From: Antilocapra americana
Taxonomy: Eukaryota > Chordata > Mammalia > Artiodactyla > Antilocapridae
DNA length: 64,000 nucleotides
Direction: 5' to 3'
Assembly: GCA_007570785.1 (NCBI GenBank)
Contig: ML664183.1
Coordinates: 19,639,368 to 19,703,367 of the forward strand
The position numbers and the translations under genes were made by a program. Under the pieces are notes generated by a model. That model was given only the letters and a program-made list of their open reading frames with translations, searched no databases and had not been told where the DNA came from. Below are positions 44,924 to 59,400 of the stretch, piece after piece (position 1 is the stretch's first letter; every line of letters begins with the position of its first letter).

Positions 44924-45106
44924 CTGTGTGCTCAATTGCTCATTTGTGCCCAACTCTGTGACCCTATGGACTATAGCCCACCAGGCTCCTCTGTCCATGG
45001 GATTTCCCAGGCAAGAATACTGGAGTGGGTTGCCATTTCCTCCTCTAGGGCATCTTTCTGACCCAGGGATTGAACCTGTATCTCTTGCATTGTAGGTTGA
45101 TTCTTT
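44924..45106 (-). mobile_element. Bov-tA SINE, outer part (split by L1; remainder 49704-49742)
   Basis: Plus strand: TGTGTGCTCAATTGCTCATT.. ..CCATGGGATTTCCCAGGCAA.. ..ATTGAACCTGTATCTCTTGC, then the L1 target site. The missing tRNA-like end resumes after the L1 at 49720 (ACCACTGAACCTTCTGGGTG). The 16 bases 45091-45106 are repeated at 49704-49719. Confidence 0.87.
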
Positions 45107-46202
45107 TTTTTTTTTTTAATTTTCTTTACTTTATTGTGTTGGTTTTGCCATACATTGACATGAATCCGCCATGGGTATACATATGCTCCCTCTCCAGAAC
45201 CCCCCTCCCTCCTCCCTCCCGATTACCTCCCCCTTGGTCATCCCGATGAACCAGCCCCAAGCATCAGACTTGGGTTGGCGATTGATTTCACATACGATAA
45301 TTAACATGTTTCAATGCCATTCTCCCATATCATCCCACCCTTGCCCTCTTCCACAGAGTCCACCAGACTCTTCTATACATCTGCATTTCTTTTGCTGTCT
45401 CGTATGCAGGGTTCTCGTTACCATCTTTCTAAATTCTATATATATGCGTTAGTATACTTAATTTTTGTTTTTCCTTCTGGCTTACTTCACTCTGGATAAT
45501 AGGCTCCAGTTCCGTCCACCTGAGTAGAACTGATTCAAATGAATTTTTTTTTAATGCTGAGTAATATTCTATTGTGCATATGTACCACAGCTTTCTTTCT
45601 TTCTTTTTTTTTTTTGTTAAGGCCATGTTTTATTTGCTGATTAATGGACAAAAGGCAATGTATTTTCAAGTATTTTCTTGAAAGTCTGTGCTCATAAAAA
45701 TCATGAAAAGTTGGAAAGACTGTTAAATCACTGAAACTTTAAATAAATCTTACACAATCTGTTTGTACAAAAATACAAATTAAATATAAACATAAAGCAA
45801 TCATGATAATTTTATGCAAATCTGTTTTTATGTGATCTTCAGTTATATATAAAAGTTTCTTGGTTGTTTGTGAAAAGATCAATACCAGATTGAATTACTA
45901 TCTATTGGCAAAGGGCCCTAAAAAGCTTGCTTTAGCAATTATCTTTTACATGGTTAAGAGCATTTCCTAATTTGAGATCACCTAAACACTGGAAAAAAGG
46001 AAAAATGAAAAGGGCAGTATGTCCATAAACCAACAAATAATTTGGCTGTAATGTATCATAAAACACGAAGAACCCTCACATATCTGTACAATAAACATGA
46101 TTACATACACACACAGGGGTACACATGTGTGCATGCACATAAACACACACACACGCATATGCAGGTGCGCACACACACACAAACACAGTCATAAAACAAA
46201 GC

Positions 46203-47891
<1,689 letters not shown>

Positions 47892-47931
47892 TCACCGCGC
47901 TCCATTGCTTAAGTCACCCCACAACTTTCTT

Positions 47932-49703
47932 ATCTATTTGTCAGTTGATGGGCATCTAGGTTGCTTCCATGTCCTGGCTATTGTAAACAATGCGGCGATG
48001 AACATTGGGGTACACGTGTCTCTTTCAATTCTGGTTTCCTCGGTGTGTATGCCCAGCAGTGGGATTGCTGGGTCATATGGCAGTTCTATTTTCAGTTTTT
48101 TAAGGAATCTCCACAATGTTCTCTATAGTGGCTGTACTAGTTTGCATTCCCACCAACAGTGTAAGAGGGTTCCCTTTTCTCCACATCCTCTCCAGCATTT
48201 ATTGCTTGTAGACTTTTGGACGGCAGCCATTCTGACTGGTGTAAAGTGATACCTCGTTGTGGTTTTGATTTGCATTTCTCTGATAATGAGTGATGTTGAG
48301 CATCTTTTCGTGTGTTTGTTAGCCATTTTTATGTCTTCTTTGGAGAAACGTCTGTTAAGTTCTTTGGCCCACTTTTTGATTGGGTCGTTTATTTTTCTGG
48401 AATGGAGCTGCAGGAGTTGCTTGTATATTTTTGAGATTAATTGTTTGTCTGTTGCTTCATTGGCTATTATTTTCTCCCATTCTGAAGGCTGTCTTTTCAC
48501 CTTGCTTATAGTTTCCTTTGTTGTGTAGAAGCTTTTTAATTTTAATTAGGTCCCATTTGTTTATTCATGCTTTTATTTCTGATATTCTGGGAGGTGGGTC
48601 ATAGAGGATCCTGCTTTGGTTTATGTTGGAGAGTATTTTGCCTATGTTTTCCTCTAGAAGTTTTATAGTTTCTGGTCTTATGATTAGATCTTTGATCCAT
48701 TTTGAGTTTATTTTTGTGTATGGTGTTAGAAAGTATTCTAGTTTCATTCTTTTACAAGTGGCTGTCCAGTTTTCCCAGCACCACTTGTTAAAGAGATTGT
48801 CTTTTCTCCATTGTATATTCTTGCCTCCTTTGTCAAAGATAAGGTGTCCATAGATGTGTGGATTTATCTCGGCTTTCTATTTTGTTCCATTGATCTATAT
48901 TCCTGTCTTTGTGCTAGTACCATACTGTCTTGATGACTGTGGCTCTGTAATACAGCCTAAAGTCTGGTAGGTTGATTCCTCCAGTTCCATTCTTCTTTCT
49001 CAAGATTCCTTTGGCTATACAAGGTTTTTTGTATTTCCATACAAATTGTGGAATTATTTGTTCTAATTCTCTGAAAGAGACCTCTGGTAGCTTGATAGGA
49101 ATTGCATTGAATCTATAGATTGCTCTGGGTAGTATACTCATTTTCACTATATTGATTCTTCCAGTCCACGAACATGATATATTTCTCCATCTATTTGTGT
49201 CCTCTTTGATTTCTTTCATCAGTGTTTTATAGTTTTCTATATATAAGTCTTTTGTTTCTTTAGGCAGAAATACTCCTAAGTATTTTATTCTTTTTGTTTC
49301 AATGGTGAATGGAATTATTTCCTTAATTTCCCTTTCTGTTTTCTCATTGTTAGTGTATAGGAATGCCAGAGATTTCTGTGTGTTGATTTTGTATCCTGAA
49401 ACTTAACTGTATTCACTGATTAGCTCTAGTAATTTTCTAGTAGAGTCTTTAGGGTTTTCTATGTAGAGGATCATGTCGTCTGCAAACAGTGAGAGTTTTA
49501 CTTCTTCTTTTCCAATCTGGATCCCTTTTATTTCTTTATCTGTTCTGATTGCTGTGGCCAAGACTTCCAAAACTATGTTGAATAGTAGTGGTGAGAGTGG
49601 GCACCCTTGTCTTGTTCCTGACTTCAGGGGACATGCTTTCAGTTTTTCACCATTGAGGACAATGTTTGCTATGGGTTTGTCATATATAGCTTTTATTATG
49701 TTG
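47932..49703 (-). pseudogene. L1 ORF2 RT and C-terminal part, broken
   Basis: Minus strand. Pieces are open at 49219-48914 (thumb, [12 protein letters not shown].. ..LPDFRLYY), 48747-48565, 48500-48123 (Cys region [15 protein letters not shown]) and 48116-47934. The FADD box lies antisense at about 49475 (plus strand GTCGTCTGCAAACAG). Frame changes and stops separate the pieces; an in-frame stop near 49405 is visible. 5'-truncated inside the RT, so never active after insertion. Confidence 0.85.
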
Positions 49704-49778
49704 TGTAGGTTGATTCTTTACCACTGAACCTTCTGGGTGCTTCTCTCCAAATGCTGAGAATATTCTTTTAGTCTTTGG

Positions 49779-49792
49779 TCACTAGGTGGCAG
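49779..49792 (+). promoter_or_regulatory. CTCF-like motif
   Basis: TCACTAGGTGGCAG matches the CTCF core CCACNAGGTGGCAG except the first base. Just outside the SINE/L1/NAMPT nest, in non-repeat sequence. Confidence 0.5.
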
Positions 49793-50163
49793 AAGTGCTT
49801 TTGTTAACATTTGCTCAGCTATCATGTTTATTGCTCAGATCACTTTTATTCTGACAATGATGGGCTCTCTAAATTAGTTACCCAAACACGTGAATGCCAC
49901 ACAGGATGTTCTGATTGAAAGAGACATGCACTTTGCAGTTTACAGGGAATTTGGTGGTTTTACAATATCAAAGACTTGGCCAGGGATGGTATTTGAAGAG
50001 GCCTGCCTATTTATTTTGGTAATGGAGTACATTCAGCCCTCTGTTATCCTCAGGTTTCACATCTGCAGATTCAACCAACCGTGGATAAACACAAAATGAA
50101 ACCTAACCTCTAGAAAGTTTCATAAAGGAAAATTTGAATGTGCTCCAAGCAGGTTACATGTAT
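49793..50163. other. No gene recognised
   Basis: A 69-codon open segment (49890-50099) has no recognisable domain. Otherwise unique-looking intergenic DNA. Confidence 0.45.
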
Positions 50164-50168
50164 ATATG

Positions 50169-50218
<50 letters not shown>

Positions 50219-50222
50219 TGCA
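50164..50222. repeat. CA microsatellite
   Basis: Almost pure CA dinucleotides at 50173-50215 (about 21 units), edged by TATATGTATA and ATATATGTAGATA. Likely length-polymorphic. Confidence 0.95.
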
Positions 50223-50268
50223 CACACATATATGTAGATACATATATGTAGTTATTCCAGTTATTCCA

Positions 50269-50444
50269 GTTATTTCCAGAAATATTTACCATTTCCTATC
50301 ACTTCTAAGCAACACTGAATTGACCCTTGCCATGGAAAGTAAAAATTAGGCCTGAGAGAAGAGCTTTGTTGTTTTTCAGTCGCTAAGTCATGTCTGACTC
50401 TTTGTGACCCCATGGACTACAGCGCGGCAGGCTCCCCTGTCCCT
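50269..50444. repeat. Local duplication, copy 2 (partner 44611-44784)
   Basis: Carries the same order of blocks as copy 1: GTTATTTCCAGAAATATTTA, TTCTAAGCAACACTGAATTG, AAAATTAGGCCTGAGAGAAG, then the start of an antisense Bov repeat ending CCCCTGTCCCT. Left of the start the copies share nothing. Confidence 0.85.
50367..50444 (-). mobile_element. Short antisense Bov repeat fragment
   Basis: TTTTTCAGTCGCTAAGTCAT.. ..TTTGTGACCCCATGGACTAC, only about 78 bases; part of the local duplication. Confidence 0.75.
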
Positions 50445-51675
50445 GCCTATTCATTTTAGTATTGGTATGTAGATATACATATATCAGTTACATTTTATTA
50501 GATATTATAAGTAATCTAGAAATTATTTAAAGTATTATATAGGATGTGAATGCCACTTTTTATATATGGGACTTGAGCATCCTTAGATTTCAGGATCTGC
50601 ACAGATCTTGGAACCAATCTCCTTGGGATACTGAGGGACAACTGTACAATCAACTAGGGTTTCTGCTGGCTCATTCATCAATGGTAAGAATTTGGAGAAA
50701 ATGAAAATCTAGAATTAAACCCTGACAGAACATCATGTTTTTGCTACTGAAAATATCTGCTTAGAAGTCTTGATGTCTTAAGAAAAGATTGAAAGACAAA
50801 ATGATTGAGTGAATTTTTTTTTCACTCTCAAGATTAAGGAGAGAAAATTTAATTACAGAATAGACCTTATTAATGATTTAATAACCAGAATTTATCTCCA
50901 AGTTCAACTCTGTGGCTCCATAACTGTGTTGCTTTAAACCAGCGTAAGTTTCTGGACACAACCTCATCCCAACCACTAGTAAGAATCTCTGAAACATATG
51001 TATTTGAAAAGTTACACAGGTGATTTTGAAGTGCAGAGTTTTACCCTTGAGGAACTTCATAAGTGAATAAAAATCAGCTCTATCATGCCAGATTTCAGAA
51101 GCAGTCAAAAACCCCAGTCTCCAAATCCATTCTCTCTTAGCCTAATAGTAAATATGAAACTCTTCTCAATGGTAATTTCTTGTGTCAAAGACTCATGGGT
51201 GAAAGAAAGCCATATAGAATGTAAGTCATTCATAGACTCTAGTTTTACTGACCCAAATAGTTTAGTAGAGTTTCAGAAGCCATCAGGAAAGAACTGACTT
51301 AAAGCACTGGGTTAATCAGAGTTGACAAAGACCTTTTTTAGATCTTGAATCCTCTTGAGAAATACTGACCTGAATATGGTTTGGATCTAAAGTCCCTAGT
51401 CACCCTTAGACCAACATGCAAACAGGCAAGGAGAAGTTATCCTGAAGCAGAAAGGCTCTTGTTTAGAGATCAAACCAATCTTGATTTGTTTCTCAATTTT
51501 GCTTTGAGCTGGCTAGGCTCTCTGCTTAATATGCAGGAATCAATAATAAGGAAATAATTCTCTTGGGGGCAGGCCTAGAGAAGCTGAATAAAATATTCTC
51601 AATGGTATGTTTAACCTTGGCAGCCATAGAGGAAAAATCCTGTCTTCTCATCTTAAACATTCACTTTTTTATGAG
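50445..51675. other. No gene or repeat recognised
   Basis: AT-rich intergenic sequence. Minus-strand ORF 50878-51108 and plus-strand ORF 51085-51297 have no recognisable features. Confidence 0.45.
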
Positions 51676-51687
51676 AACAAGTCTTGG

Positions 51688-51959
51688 CTGCTGCTGCTAA
51701 GTTGCTTCAGTTGTGTCCAACTCTGTGTGACCCCAGAGACGGCAGCCCACCAGGCTCCCCCGTCCCTGGGATTCACCAGGCAAGAACACTGGATTGGGTT
51801 GCCATTTCCTTCTCCAATGCATGAAAGTGAAAAATGAAAGTGAAGCCTCTCAGCCATGTCCAACTCTTAGTGACCCCATGGCCTGCAGCCCACCGGGCTC
51901 CTCTGTCTATGGGATTTTCCAGGCAAGAGTACTGGAGTGGGGTGCCATTGCCTTCTCCA
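51688..51959 (-). mobile_element. Bov-A2 dimeric SINE, antisense, with 12-bp target-site duplication
   Basis: Starts CTGCTGCTGCTAAGTTGC, second monomer from about 51845. Flanked by AACAA(G/A)TCTTGG at 51676-51687 and 51960-51971. Same layout as the copies at 37.1 and 44.2 kb. Confidence 0.9.
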
Positions 51960-51971
51960 AACAAATCTTGG

Positions 51972-53183
51972 AGTTTTATGGAATTGCTGTTGAGGCTATA
52001 TCTCTGACACTGCAATGGAAGGTTAAAACGTGAAAATCTCCATTAATCACCTAAATGTGTGTGAATCCAATCTGCTTGATTTTACTCTTTCCTTTAAGCT
52101 CAACTATTTTAGTATTATGTCACTACAGTTAAAATTGCCACTCAATTTAATAAATTGTGTCTAACAACTAACTAGTCAGTTGGGTTAAAAAAAAGAAATC
52201 AATTGAACCTATAATTTAGTAACATGAAGCACCCGAAACTCCTCTAATCCACTTAATTTTACTTTTTAAGTATATATGTTGACAAGGTAAATCTAGCTAG
52301 CCTCAGTTATCAAAAAATATCCAGAGAAACAACATTTTCTATTTGGACGAAGGCATCTTATTTGTTAACTCTGGACTAGCTAAACATACCTCTGTTTTGT
52401 TTTCTTGTATAAAATTTTACCAGAATCTCTCTCTTGATGTCTTTAGTAACATATCCATTACTATTACCCAAGGAAAATGAACACTGAATTCAAGAAATAA
52501 ACATCTACGTTGGTGACATTTTGTTTTCTCTAATCAATGTCATAAATGCATGCATTAGAAAACATTCTTGCTCAGCCTTCCAAAATTTGTGATGATCTTG
52601 ATCCAATTTACATAGGATGGCTAGATTTCAGAAACAATAAAAGTATACAATCTTCAGGAAAACTCCCTTAGCAAGAAAGACATTTAAATATTCTCAGTAG
52701 CCTGGACCTTTAAATTTTGCAGATCGCTAATGTGCTGACTATAGGGTAGGGAGTGACTAAAACTCCTGATATTCACCAACATTCTGATTCTAAACTTGTG
52801 CCGAACTGTAAAGAAACATACATTACTCAAACTACATTATCTTATTGCAGGCATTTATGGAGATTACAATTATTTCTCAGGGGGAAACTGTCATAAATAT
52901 TTCACTGGAAGTTAGTCAAACATTTATAGCTTTAGTTTAGAGATGGAGTTGTTGGGAACATGTGAATATGCTTGCCATTGGTGTTGAATAATTCTCTTCT
53001 AACAGTCAAAGTGAACATTATTCTGCATTTGTGTTTCTTATTCTCATTGAAGGAGAACATTAGAAAAAGGTTTACTGGACAGTATAGAAGTAGTAATGTG
53101 TTACTTTTGAAAATTGGCTTCTAAGTTTATTAGGAAGAGCCTTTTTTATTTGTAATGTAATTACTATTTTTTTGGTAATATAG
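51972..53183. other. No gene or repeat recognised
   Basis: AT-rich intergenic sequence without coding signal. Confidence 0.45.
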
Positions 53184-53415
53184 CTTCCCAGGTGGTGCAG
53201 TGGCAAAGAATCTACTTGCCAATGCAGGAGTTGCAGGAGACATGAGTTCCATCCCTGGGTCAGGAAAATCCCCTGGAGGAAGAAATGGCAACCCACTCCA
53301 GTACTCTTGCTTGGAAAATTCCCTGGGCAGAGGAGCCTGGCAGACTATAGTCCATGGGGTCACAAAGAGTCAAACAGGACTGAGCAACTAAGAGTCAGAC
53401 ACAACTGAGCGACTC
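53184..53415 (+). mobile_element. Bov-tA SINE, sense, with a repeated 3' end
   Basis: CTTCCCAGGTGGTGCAGTGG.. ..CATCCCTGGGTCAGGAAAAT.. ..GGGGTCACAAAGAGTCAAAC. The 3' end is present twice (GAGTCAAACAGGACTGAGCA and GAGTCAGACACAACTGAGCG). Confidence 0.87.
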
Positions 53416-53529
53416 TGCAGGCACACATGCACAGTTACTGAAAGCTTAAAATCATTAGAGAGTGAAGCCCCCAAATCCAGCCTCTGCACCCTGACATCAA
53501 ATTAAATCTTGGAGGCAGGGTGTTGTGTG

Positions 53530-54010
53530 TAGTGGGTTAAAAAAAAAAAAAAAAAAAAAGCTTTATTGTTTTGCCAAGCAAAGGGGCCCACAACAGGCTA
53601 ATGCCCTCAAAGCTGTGTGTCCCAACCTGGAGAGGATGATGAGAAGTTTTTAGTAGTGATTCAAGGAGGGTGTGATCAGCTCATGGACATTCTCTGATTG
53701 GTTGATGGTAGGGTAAGTGGGAATCAGCATCACTGACCTTCTGGTTCCAACCAGTCTGGGGTCTACATACCTTTGCTAACCACTAACTTCTCCCACCAGG
53801 TGGGGGGTTTCAGTATCTGCAAAACAGTTCAAAGATATTCTGGTGTATATCCTTTGATAGGGAACCAAGACCTTGCCCCAACACTGCACTATTGACTGTT
53901 TCCTCTCGACTGTTTATCCCTTCTCTTGCATCCTCTTCCTTCCCTAATTAACAACTGCTTGAACTTGCCCATTTTGGAACCCAGGGAAGGTCACAAAGGC
54001 TGAATGAAGC
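53530..54010 (-). mobile_element. Probable endogenous-retrovirus solo LTR, antisense
   Basis: On the minus strand, in LTR order: ACCAATCAG (CCAAT box, about 53703-53695), a weak TATA-like CTAAAAAC (about 53653-53645), and AATAAAG (53567-53561) followed by a T run. No flanking viral genes. I cannot see the TG..CA ends or target repeats clearly, and I cannot name the family. Confidence 0.45.
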
Positions 54011-56403
54011 CTATGTCCTGTAATCTAAGAGATGGGAGACATAGGAAGTCTTTTGTGCTGGGAACCCCACAGGGTCCTGCTAGGCCTCAAGTGCAGGCTG
54101 CCACTGGGCAAAATGAAGAAGATGAGGGACAGACGTATCGATCTATTTATTATTCAGTTCATGATTTGCTTGTTTTTACATGATTTACTTGGTTTTGCTT
54201 GTGAAGATTTACTTTATTCAGGAAAACAAATTCCTATCTTGTTCTTGACTGTTAAGTAATTGGTTTTGATTAATGTGAACATATCCTCCTATAATAACGA
54301 TTGGTTAGATAAGAGAGTTTTTTGTTTTAGGCCATCAGAATAAAACCTTGTTTCATAATGAAAAACATCTACAAAACAGTGACTGCCTGAAAAATCACAT
54401 AATGCATTTGGTTTTTGCCTCTATGGTTTTGCCTGGTAAGTGTGAATGCTGAATGTGTGTGTCAGTGACTGAATTTGTCAAATTTGTAATTAAAATGTCA
54501 ATGGAGTGCATGAAATCTCTGTGACTGTCCAGCTCATTTTGCATTATCAGGTAATTGAATCACTACTTTGCCCAATTGAGGTGTAGTAATCAGGCCATCA
54601 GGCACTTTGGAAAATAGAAAATCACTAACATCAGTTGAGTTGGAAGTAGGAAAGGTAATGCTATGTAGTGAAGACCTCACTCACTCCTTTCAATCATCCT
54701 TAAATCATAACATTTTATGTTCTTAGAAATAGTTTGTGTTTAGTTTTTGTAGTAAAACAAGATAAGTTTCATGGCCTTTTAAATACTTTATGAATTTCTG
54801 ATAGCAGCTGCAAATTGATGTCTCAAAATTGACCTTCAGTTAGGTTTTGTTTAGTTTTATTTGTGTTTTCTTTAATCATTGGCAAGCTCAACACTTAAAA
54901 CTCAGATATTTCTAATAATATCTAGATTTTGACTATAAAATAATGAATGATTTGGCAACACTGGCTCTGTATTTCTACACAGAACAATTGTATGAAATTG
55001 AATGATAGCTGCTACATTTAGAAAGAGTTCTCTAGTCTGCCATGTTGTCTTTTTTTTTCTAACGTTTCCTCTGATGAGATTTTTAGTTGCCCTTTATAAT
55101 CATGCTTATAGCTATTTCTGTTATAGTAGTGCTAGAAGGAAAATAAAACATTGCTTACAAAACTTGCTCATCAAAAGTGGGAAAATAAAAGAGAATAAGA
55201 GCATTATATGTTTTCAGAAATAGTCATGTGATTTTCTTGTGAAATCTATTTTTCTGAATTCCTTACATCCACGCATCTATATGGCAGAGATGCCACATTC
55301 AAAAACATATCTTGGTTACTGTGCTCCTTGTTTCTAAGCTTCTTCCTCCTTCTATCTGTAGCTTTCATGGCTAGAAAAAAATATGATGTTTTTTTGGACC
55401 ATCAAGGTGATAGTTGCTGCTCCTAACAGTAGCAAGTACTGATGGCAACTGTCAAACTTCTCCCAGTATGGTTGCTTTTTATTTTAATTTTCTATTTTGA
55501 CCAAGAGTCTGTGACTTTTTGCCTTGTAGAACAATTTGAACCTTTTTTTTTTTTTAGCACCATGACAAAATACAGAGCTAATAGAAATTTTGTCAATTCT
55601 TTTCACACCTCTGAAATATTTCATGGTTCTTTGTTTTTATCGTTCTTGATGTCACAAGGAACTACATTATGATGATTTAGATTTTGGAGCCAAACAGGCT
55701 TTGTCCTCTAGCTCAAATGTTACTGAAGACTGAATTCAGAGTAGGGAGATGGGCACACTTGGAAAGAAATGTCATTTCTATAATTTGTGAGAACTATCAT
55801 GGTGAAAGAGGGTGAGATTAAGATGCTAATTGAAAAAAGACATCTAAGAAGTACTCAGAAATACTCTGAGTTTCCAAAGAGAATATATATTGCCAGAGTA
55901 AGATGGAGAGAGAGTATTTTTCATTATGCTGTAGACTAGGTTCCAGAACACAATTTAGAGCTTTACTGCACACAGAGAAACAATCTGCCTATATCAAGAG
56001 TAGACTTGCAAGTCTCTAACGCAGTTGTGTAAACTCATCTGCTTCCTTTCCCTGGAACCCACCCCTTAGTCTCAGATCTTCCGGCTATAGCAGCAAGAGT
56101 CAGAGGCAGTTAGAAGCAACTATTGCAGGAGTTCTCAGGCCCACTGTTTTTCAAGTGGAATTAAGTAGGTTGAAAAAAGGAGAAGGCAGCCAAGGTAAAC
56201 AGAGATGGCCAGGTTTTTAGCCTGTTGCTCCCTTATTTCCCATGTTTCATGGAACTAGAGTATCAGAAGACAGAGCAGATATTTATGCACATAATCTTCA
56301 ACTCTTTTGAAGTATGCCCACCCAAGGAATATTGTCTGATCCAGAGAAATACTCCTCCTCCTTGAGGATGAACTGAGTGCAGGCCCAACAAACAAATAAC
56401 AGT
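54011..56403. other. No gene or repeat recognised
   Basis: 2.4 kb of AT-rich sequence. ORFs at 54032-54259, 55002-55223 and 55442-55672 lack domains, and I see no splice-consistent exon. Confidence 0.45.
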
Positions 56404-59400
56404 GTCCAAGTCTATGCCCCTATCAGTAATGCTGAAGAAGCTGGGGTTGAATGGTTCTATGAAGACCTACAAGACCTTCTGGAGCTAACATTCAAAAATA
56501 TGTCATTTTCAATATAGGGGACTGGAATGCAAAAGTAGGAAGTCAAGAAACACCTGTAGTAACAGGCATATTTGGCCTTGGAGTACAGAATGAAGCAGGG
56601 CAAAGGCTAATAGAGTTTTGCCAAGAGAATGCACCAGTCATAGCAGATGCCCTCTTCCAACAACACAAGAGAAGACTCTACACATGGACATCACCAGATG
56701 GTCAACACCGAAATCAGATTGATTATAATCTTTGCAGCCAAAGATGGAGAAGCTCTATACAGTCAGCAAAAACAAGACCAGGAGCTGAATGTGGCTCAGA
56801 TCATGAACACCTTTTTGCTAAATTCATACTTAAATTAAAGAAAGTAAGGCAAACCACTAGACCATTCAGGTATGACTTAAATCAAATCCTTAAAATGGAA
56901 GTGAGAAATAGATTCAAGGGGCTAAATCTCATAGAAAGAGTGCCTGATGAACTATGGACAGAGGTTTGTGGCATTGTACAAGAGACAGAAATCAAGACCA
57001 TCCCCAAGAAAAACAAATGCAGAAAAGCAAAATGGCTGTCTGAAGAGGCCTTACAAATAGCTGTGAAAAGAAGAGAAGCAAAAAGCAAAGGAGAAAAGGA
57101 AAGATACTCCTATTTGAATGCAGAGTTCCAAAGAATAGCAAGGAGAGACAAGAAAGCCTTCCTCAGCGATCAATGCAAAGAAATAGAGGAAAACAATAAA
57201 ATGGGAAAGACTAGAGAGCTCTTCAAGAAAATTAGAGATACCAAGGGAACATGCCATGCAAAGATGGTCTCAGTAACATCTTCTATGGACCTAACAGAAG
57301 CAGAGGATATTAAGAAGAGGTGGCAAGAATACACAGAAGAATTATACAAAAGAGAATTTTCATGGCCCAGATAATCACAATGGTGTGATCACTCACTTAG
57401 AACCATACATCCTGCAATGCAAAGTCAAGTGGGCCTTTGGAAGCATCACTATGAACAAAGCTAGTGGAGGTGATGATATTCCGGTTGAGCTATTTCAAAT
57501 CCTAGAAGATGATGCTGTGAAAGTGCTGCACTCTTTTCATGTGTTTGTTAGCCATTTTTATATCTTCTTTGGAGAAATGTCTGTTAAGTTCTTTGGCCCA
57601 CTTTTTAATTGGGTTGTTTATTTTTCTAGAATGGAGCTGCAGGAGTTGTTTGTAAATTTTTGAGATTAATTGTTTGTCTGTTGCTTCATTGGCTATTATT
57701 TTCTCCCATTCTGAAGGCTGTCTTTTCACCTTGCTTATAGTTTCCTTTGTTGTGCAAAAGCTTTTAATTTTAATTAGGTCCCATTTGTTTATTCGTGTTT
57801 TTATTTCCAATATTCTGGGAGGTGGGTCATGGAGTATCCCGCTTTGGATTATAGCAGAGAGTGTTTTGCCTATGTTATCCTCTAGGAGTTTTATAGTTTC
57901 TGGTCTTATGCTTAGATCTTTAATCCATTTTGAGTTTATCTTTGTGTATGGTGTTAGAAAGTGATCTAGTTTCATTCTTTTTCAAGTGGCTGTCCAGTTT
58001 TCCCAGCACCACTTGTTAAAGAGGTTGTCTTTTCTCCATTGTATATTCTTGCCTCCTTTGTCAAAGATAAGTTGTTGGTGGGAATGCAAACTAGTACAGC
58101 CACTATGGAAAACAGTGTGGAGGTTCCTCAAAAAGCTGCAAATAGATCTGCCATATGACCCGGCAATCCCACTGCTGGGCATATACACCGAGGAAACCAG
58201 AATTGAAAGAGCCACGTGCACCCCAATGTTCATCGCTGCATTGTTTACAATAGCCAGGACATGGAAGCAACCTAGATGCCCATCAACTGACGAATGGATA
58301 AGAAAGCTGTGGTATATATACACAATGGAATATTACTCAGCATTAAAAAAAAATTCATTTGAAGCAATTCTACTCAGATGGATGAAACTGGAGCCCATTA
58401 TCCAGAGTGAAGTAAGCCAGAAGCAAAAACAACAATACAGTATATTAACACATATATATGGAATTTAGAAAGACAGTAATGAGAACCCAACATGGGAGAC
58501 AACAAAAGGAACTCAGATGTATAGAATAGACTTGTGGACTTTGTGGATGAGGGTAAGGGTGGGATGATATGGGAGAAGGGCATTGAAGCATGTTAATTGT
58601 CATGTGTCTAATCAATCCCCAGCCCAGGATTGATGCTCGGGACTGGTGCAGCGAGATTTCCCGGGGGGGAGGGAGGAGGGAGGGGGGACCCGGAGGGGAA
58701 GCATATGTAAACCCATGGTGATATCATGACAATGTATGGCAAAAACAATAATAAAAAATAAAATAAAATAAAATAAAATAAAAAAAAAAAAGAAAGTGCT
58801 GCACTCAATATGCCAGCAAATTTGGAAAACTCAGCAGTGGCCACAGGACTGGAAAAGTTCAGTTTTCATTCTAATCCCAAAGAAATGCAATGCCAAAGAA
58901 TGCTCAAACTACTACTGCACAATTGCACTCATCTCACATGCTAGCAAAGTAATGCTCAAAATTCTCCAAGCCAGGCTTCAACTGTACATGAACTGTGAAC
59001 TTCCAGATGTTCAATCTGGTTTTAGAAAAGGCAGAAGAACCAGAGATCAAATTGCCAACATTTACTGAATTATCGAAAAAGCAAGAGAATTCCAGAAAAA
59101 CATTTATTTCTACTTTATTGACTATGCCAAAGCCTTTGACTGTGTGGATCACAACAAACTGGAAAATTCTGAAAGGGATGGGGATACCAGACCACCTGAC
59201 CTGCCTCTTGAGAAATCTTTGTGAAGGTCAGGAAGTAACATTTAAAACTGGATATGGAAGAACAGACTAGTTCCAAATAGGGAAAGGAGTACTTCAAGGC
59301 TGTATATTTTCATCCTGTTTGTGTAACTTATGTGCAGAGTACATCATGAGAAATGCTGGGCTGAATGAAGCACAAGCTAGAATCAAGATTGCCAAGAGAA

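Noticed and set aside
46100..46190. CA-rich stretch as an independent microsatellite
   Set aside because: Imperfect and lies within the NAMPT 3' UTR-derived part of the retrocopy; treated as part of it.
50164..50222. Possible CRISPR-like or tandem array
   Set aside because: It is a plain CA dinucleotide run in a mammalian genome; no repeat-spacer structure.
53795..53808. CCACCAGGTGGGGGG as a CTCF site
   Set aside because: Lacks the C of GGC in the core and lies in the LTR-like block.
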